Shown here one piece after another: positions 63,994 to 64,000 of a stretch of DNA of 64,000 nt; position 1 is the stretch's first letter; every line of letters begins with the position of its first letter. The translations under genes were made by a program, and so were the position numbers. Source of the DNA: Takakia lepidozioides. Lineage: Eukaryota; Streptophyta; Takakiopsida; Takakiales; Takakiaceae. The stretch spans positions 50,344,001 through 50,408,000 of the forward strand of contig CM060731.1 of assembly GCA_030704615.1 (NCBI GenBank), read 5' to 3'. The notes under the pieces were generated by a model, which did not search any database, was not told where the DNA came from, and was given only the letters and a program-made list of their open reading frames with translations.

Positions 63994-64000
63994 TGTGTCA

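Overview
The window is nuclear DNA of a land plant. The genes have canonical GT-AG introns, and the DNA is rich in plant-type transposons (CACTA, Ty1/copia, LINE, tRNA-derived SINEs, MULE-like). There are many PLS-type pentatricopeptide (PPR) fragments and a full ABCC transporter. The repetitive PPR style and the load of nested, decayed elements suggest a large-genome seed-free vascular plant (fern or lycophyte); that is an inference from style, not a proof.

Layout. 1-1.7 kb: a duplicated and partly inverted copy of the ABCC gene's 5' flank, an LTR remnant and a SINE with target-site duplication (TSD). 1.8-17.6 kb: a minus-strand array of PPR fragments alternating with exons of an OSB-like PDF motif (organellar single-stranded-DNA-binding family). 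It is split at 3,607/16,219 by a 12.6-kb CACTA transposon with matching termini and a GCC TSD. That element carries a decayed TNP2-type transposase (+), a TNP1-like gene (-) and a nested LINE with a 15-bp TSD. 17.7-19.9 kb: a mosaic of host gene pieces, with SUMO exons 1 and 2 separated by a phenylalanine ammonia-lyase exon, next to a decayed PPR gene on the other strand. 20-33 kb: SINEs, copia pieces, more PDF/PPR relics, the terminus of a second CACTA, a cluster of GATGATCGG palindromes, and a LINE fragment.

33.6-50.5 kb, minus strand: the one apparently intact host gene, a 21-exon ABCC (MRP)-type ABC transporter. I could trace it exon by exon with consistent phases to a 1,413-residue protein without a TMD0. 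Its introns hold LINE insertions, two of them with clear TSDs. 51-64 kb: mostly non-coding repeats, a 66-bp tandem repeat, a 100-bp foldback MITE, a 1.1-kb element with 300-bp terminal inverted repeats, a SWIM zinc-finger ORF of MULE type, more PDF/PPR relics and an unidentified purine-rich region with overlapping ORFs.

Functionally only the ABCC gene looks active. PPR proteins (organelle RNA) and PDF/OSB proteins (organelle DNA) recur together at several places in the same orientation, which is the most unusual pattern here. The other coding sequence belongs to transposons or is a broken fragment.
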